From Treponema sp. (GTDB lineage Bacteria; Spirochaetota; Spirochaetia; Treponematales; Breznakiellaceae), in the NCBI GenBank assembly GCA_031266095.1, contig JAISBR010000057.1, positions 1 through 14,950 of the forward strand: a stretch of 14,950 nucleotides of DNA. Direction: 5' to 3'. The translations under genes were made by a program, and so were the position numbers. Under the pieces are notes generated by a model, which was given only the letters and a program-made list of their open reading frames with translations, did not search any database and was not told the DNA's origin. How positions within the stretch are numbered: the stretch's first letter is position 1; each line of letters begins with the position of its first letter. Below, one piece after another: positions 13,842 through 14,950 of this stretch.

Positions 13842-14682
13842 GATAGCGGGAAACAGAGCCTGTTCCCGGCAGTTCGGGCAGGACATCCCTATCGAACCAT
13901 TGGGCGTCTTCAATTTCAATGCCGTCAACGCGGATCGTTCCCGAAGCATAACGGGCGCTGAAACCCAGCATCAGGGAATTGGGGAAGGGCCACGGCTGGG
14001 AAGCGATATAGCGGATGTTCTTAACCTCAATATTCACCTCTTCCCGGATTTCCCGGACTACCGTCGCTTCCAGGCTTTCTCCGGCTTCGGTGAATCCGGC
14101 GATAAGGCTGTACACGCCGGGAAGAAATTTTTTATTATGCGCCAGAAGCGCCTTATCCTCATCATTGGTAATGATGGTGATAACCGCCGGGGAAATGCGG
14201 GGAAATTCCAGCCGCCCGCAGACAGGACAGAACCGGGCCAGTTCGCCGGGAGCATCGGTGTTTCTGTTTCCGCAGCTTCCGCAAAACAGGGACTCCCGCC
14301 GCCATTGAGCAATGTGGAACGCGCGGAATAAGCGCTCTATCGGCGGTTTCAGCGCATATCCATTTGAGGGGTCCTCATCCGTAACGCCGCCGGCAAGCAG
14401 CGATATGCCGCGCCGTACCGGAACGGCCCGCCAGCCCGGGGGAAGGGAACATTCAGAGGAAAGGGAAACACAGGTGATAGTCCCCTCATTGGCGGGTATC
14501 TCAAAAATGTCAGGCCGGTCAAATTTTCCGGCAAAATCCAGGGGAATATCCCTGTCCATTTGGGAATCCGGAATATCCGCCGGCAAAAGGAAGGTATTTC
14601 CCTGAAAGAAAAAAGCGCCGCTGTTCAAAACCCGCCTCCCATTGATGCTGTTCCCAAACGCCGGATTTCGGAACAGCCCCAT
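13789..14682 (-). CDS. nudC: NADH pyrophosphatase / RNA NAD-cap hydrolase
   Basis: NudC hydrolyses NADH to NMNH and AMP and removes NAD caps from RNA. The 297-residue product has the NudC layout: an N-terminal domain (GAFFFQGNTFLLP, 22-34), a zinc ribbon (Cys134, Cys137, Cys152, Cys155), a Nudix box at 196-218 (GFTEAGE, then REIREEVNI, with Asn in place of the usual Gly), and the diagnostic SQPWPFPNS (228-236) that separates NudC from other Nudix enzymes. The ATG at 14682 keeps the complete N-terminal domain but has no clear Shine-Dalgarno. The 3' end overlaps the second Maf-like gene by 53 bp, tail to tail. Confidence 0.95.
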   Translation of the reverse strand: MGLFRNPAFGNSINGRRVLNSGAFFFQGNTFLLPADIPDSQMDRDIPLDFAGKFDRPDIFEIPANEGTITCVSLSSECSLPPGWRAVPVRRGISLLAGGVTDEDPSNGYALKPPIERLFRAFHIAQWRRESLFCGSCGNRNTDAPGELARFCPVCGRLEFPRISPAVITIITNDEDKALLAHNKKFLPGVYSLIAGFTEAGESLEATVVREIREEVNIEVKNIRYIASQPWPFPNSLMLGFSARYASGTIRVDGIEIEDAQWFDRDVLPELPGTGSVSRYLIGRWLEGSLSEPGLCG

Positions 14683-14740
14683 TTTTCAAACAAACTCATA
14701 TCAGAGACCATAATACCGTGAGTTCGACCCAATATGGTAG

Positions 14741-14860
14741 TACCGGCGTAGGGCAACGTCATTTAACTTTCTCAGCATCAAAATTCCCTTTAAAGCAGCA
14801 TACCTTGCAGAAAAAATGCACCTCGAAGTCGAAGAAGTCGTGCGACACGAGGTCGCTTGA
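14741..14860 (+). pseudogene. orphan coding-like tail
   Basis: After a TAG at 14738-14740 the frame is open for 39 codons and ends in protein-like sequence, KAAYLAEKMHLEVEEVVRHE, then VA and a TGA at 14858-14860. The only ATG (14816) would give just 14 residues and has no ribosome-binding site. It looks like the C-terminal remnant of a lost gene; the family is not known and chance is possible. The same DNA has ACCTCG/CGAGGT arms at about 14819-14853. Confidence 0.3.
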
Positions 14861-14880
14861 ATAGCTGACTAAGATATGAA

Positions 14881-14890
14881 AAGGAGGTGA
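14881..14890 (+). promoter_or_regulatory. full-length Shine-Dalgarno sequence without a usual start
   Basis: AAGGAGGTGA is complementary over 10 nt to the usual 3' end of bacterial 16S rRNA. No ATG, GTG or TTG lies 5-10 nt downstream. A GTG inside the motif (14887-14889) opens a frame to the window edge (RKRNISFGLPLPCG) but would be too close. An ATG at 14876 gives a four-codon MKRR peptide ending on the motif. Confidence 0.4.
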
Positions 14891-14915
14891 GGAAAAGAAA
14901 CATATCCTTCGGTCT

Positions 14916-14943
14916 ACCCCTTCCATGTGGGGTAATGCTACCC
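14916..14943 (+). promoter_or_regulatory. two mutually exclusive hairpins
   Basis: ACCCC (14916-14920) can pair with GGGGT (14929-14933), or GGGTA (14930-14934) can pair with TACCC (14939-14943). The two use the same bases and exclude each other, an arrangement seen in attenuators and riboswitches. The arms are only 5 bp and the window ends just after, so this is tentative. Confidence 0.3.
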
Positions 14944-14950
14944 GCCGGTG

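Noticed and set aside
12714..13949. 411-codon open frame on the minus strand
   Set aside because: It is a shadow of the GC-rich second Maf-like gene; its sequence has no domain-like pattern and the plus-strand motifs are clear.
14880..14950. Minus strand TCACCTCCTT suggested a 16S rRNA 3' end
   Set aside because: The conserved helix 44-45 sequence that should precede it is missing; only the 10-nt motif matches.

Overview
The window looks like a chromosomal segment of a spirochaete, most likely a Treponema of the insect-gut type. This is inferred from the treponeme-like L27 (it starts [17 protein letters not shown]), from Prp lying between L21 and L27, and from an operon of DUF115/Maf-type proteins with an acidic spirochaete-style protein. 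No rRNA, tRNA, CRISPR array or phage gene was recognised.

Layout. Positions 1-335 are a decayed edge: a 34-bp unit repeated twice in tandem abuts a truncated minus-strand transposase-like fragment. Positions 336-1539 are a complete but dead ISAs1-family insertion sequence with matching 18-bp terminal inverted repeats and a 10-bp target duplication. It sits just upstream of the promoter of the ribosomal operon rplU-prp-rpmA (1628-2559). Positions 2560-2960 hold no gene but are unusually rich in hairpins and carry a good minus-strand promoter over a palindrome. A secreted transglutaminase-like protein (minus) and an RluA-family pseudouridine synthase (plus) diverge from a 19-bp gap. The synthase stop codon is followed immediately by a second, internally deleted ISAs1 element (4846-5500). 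Then come thioredoxin, a convergent exported protein with a possible lamin-tail domain, a 121-bp MITE-like element made of three hairpins, and a small four-helix membrane protein.

Positions 8192-13841 form a tight four-gene plus-strand operon: a 700-residue, extremely acidic, low-complexity protein; a 139-residue unknown; and two paralogous DUF115/Maf-type proteins. Junctions are stop-start contiguous or overlapping, so the four are probably co-translated. By family this suggests surface or flagellin glycosylation; the two upstream proteins would be partners of unknown role. An NADH pyrophosphatase (nudC, minus) overlaps the end of the operon tail to tail. The right edge has an orphan coding-like tail, a full-length Shine-Dalgarno sequence with no usual start codon, and two mutually exclusive hairpins.

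The best candidates for something undescribed are the acidic-protein/Maf operon, the three-hairpin element, the structured intergenic region after rpmA, and a Prp protease whose usual substrate extension is missing from the adjacent L27.
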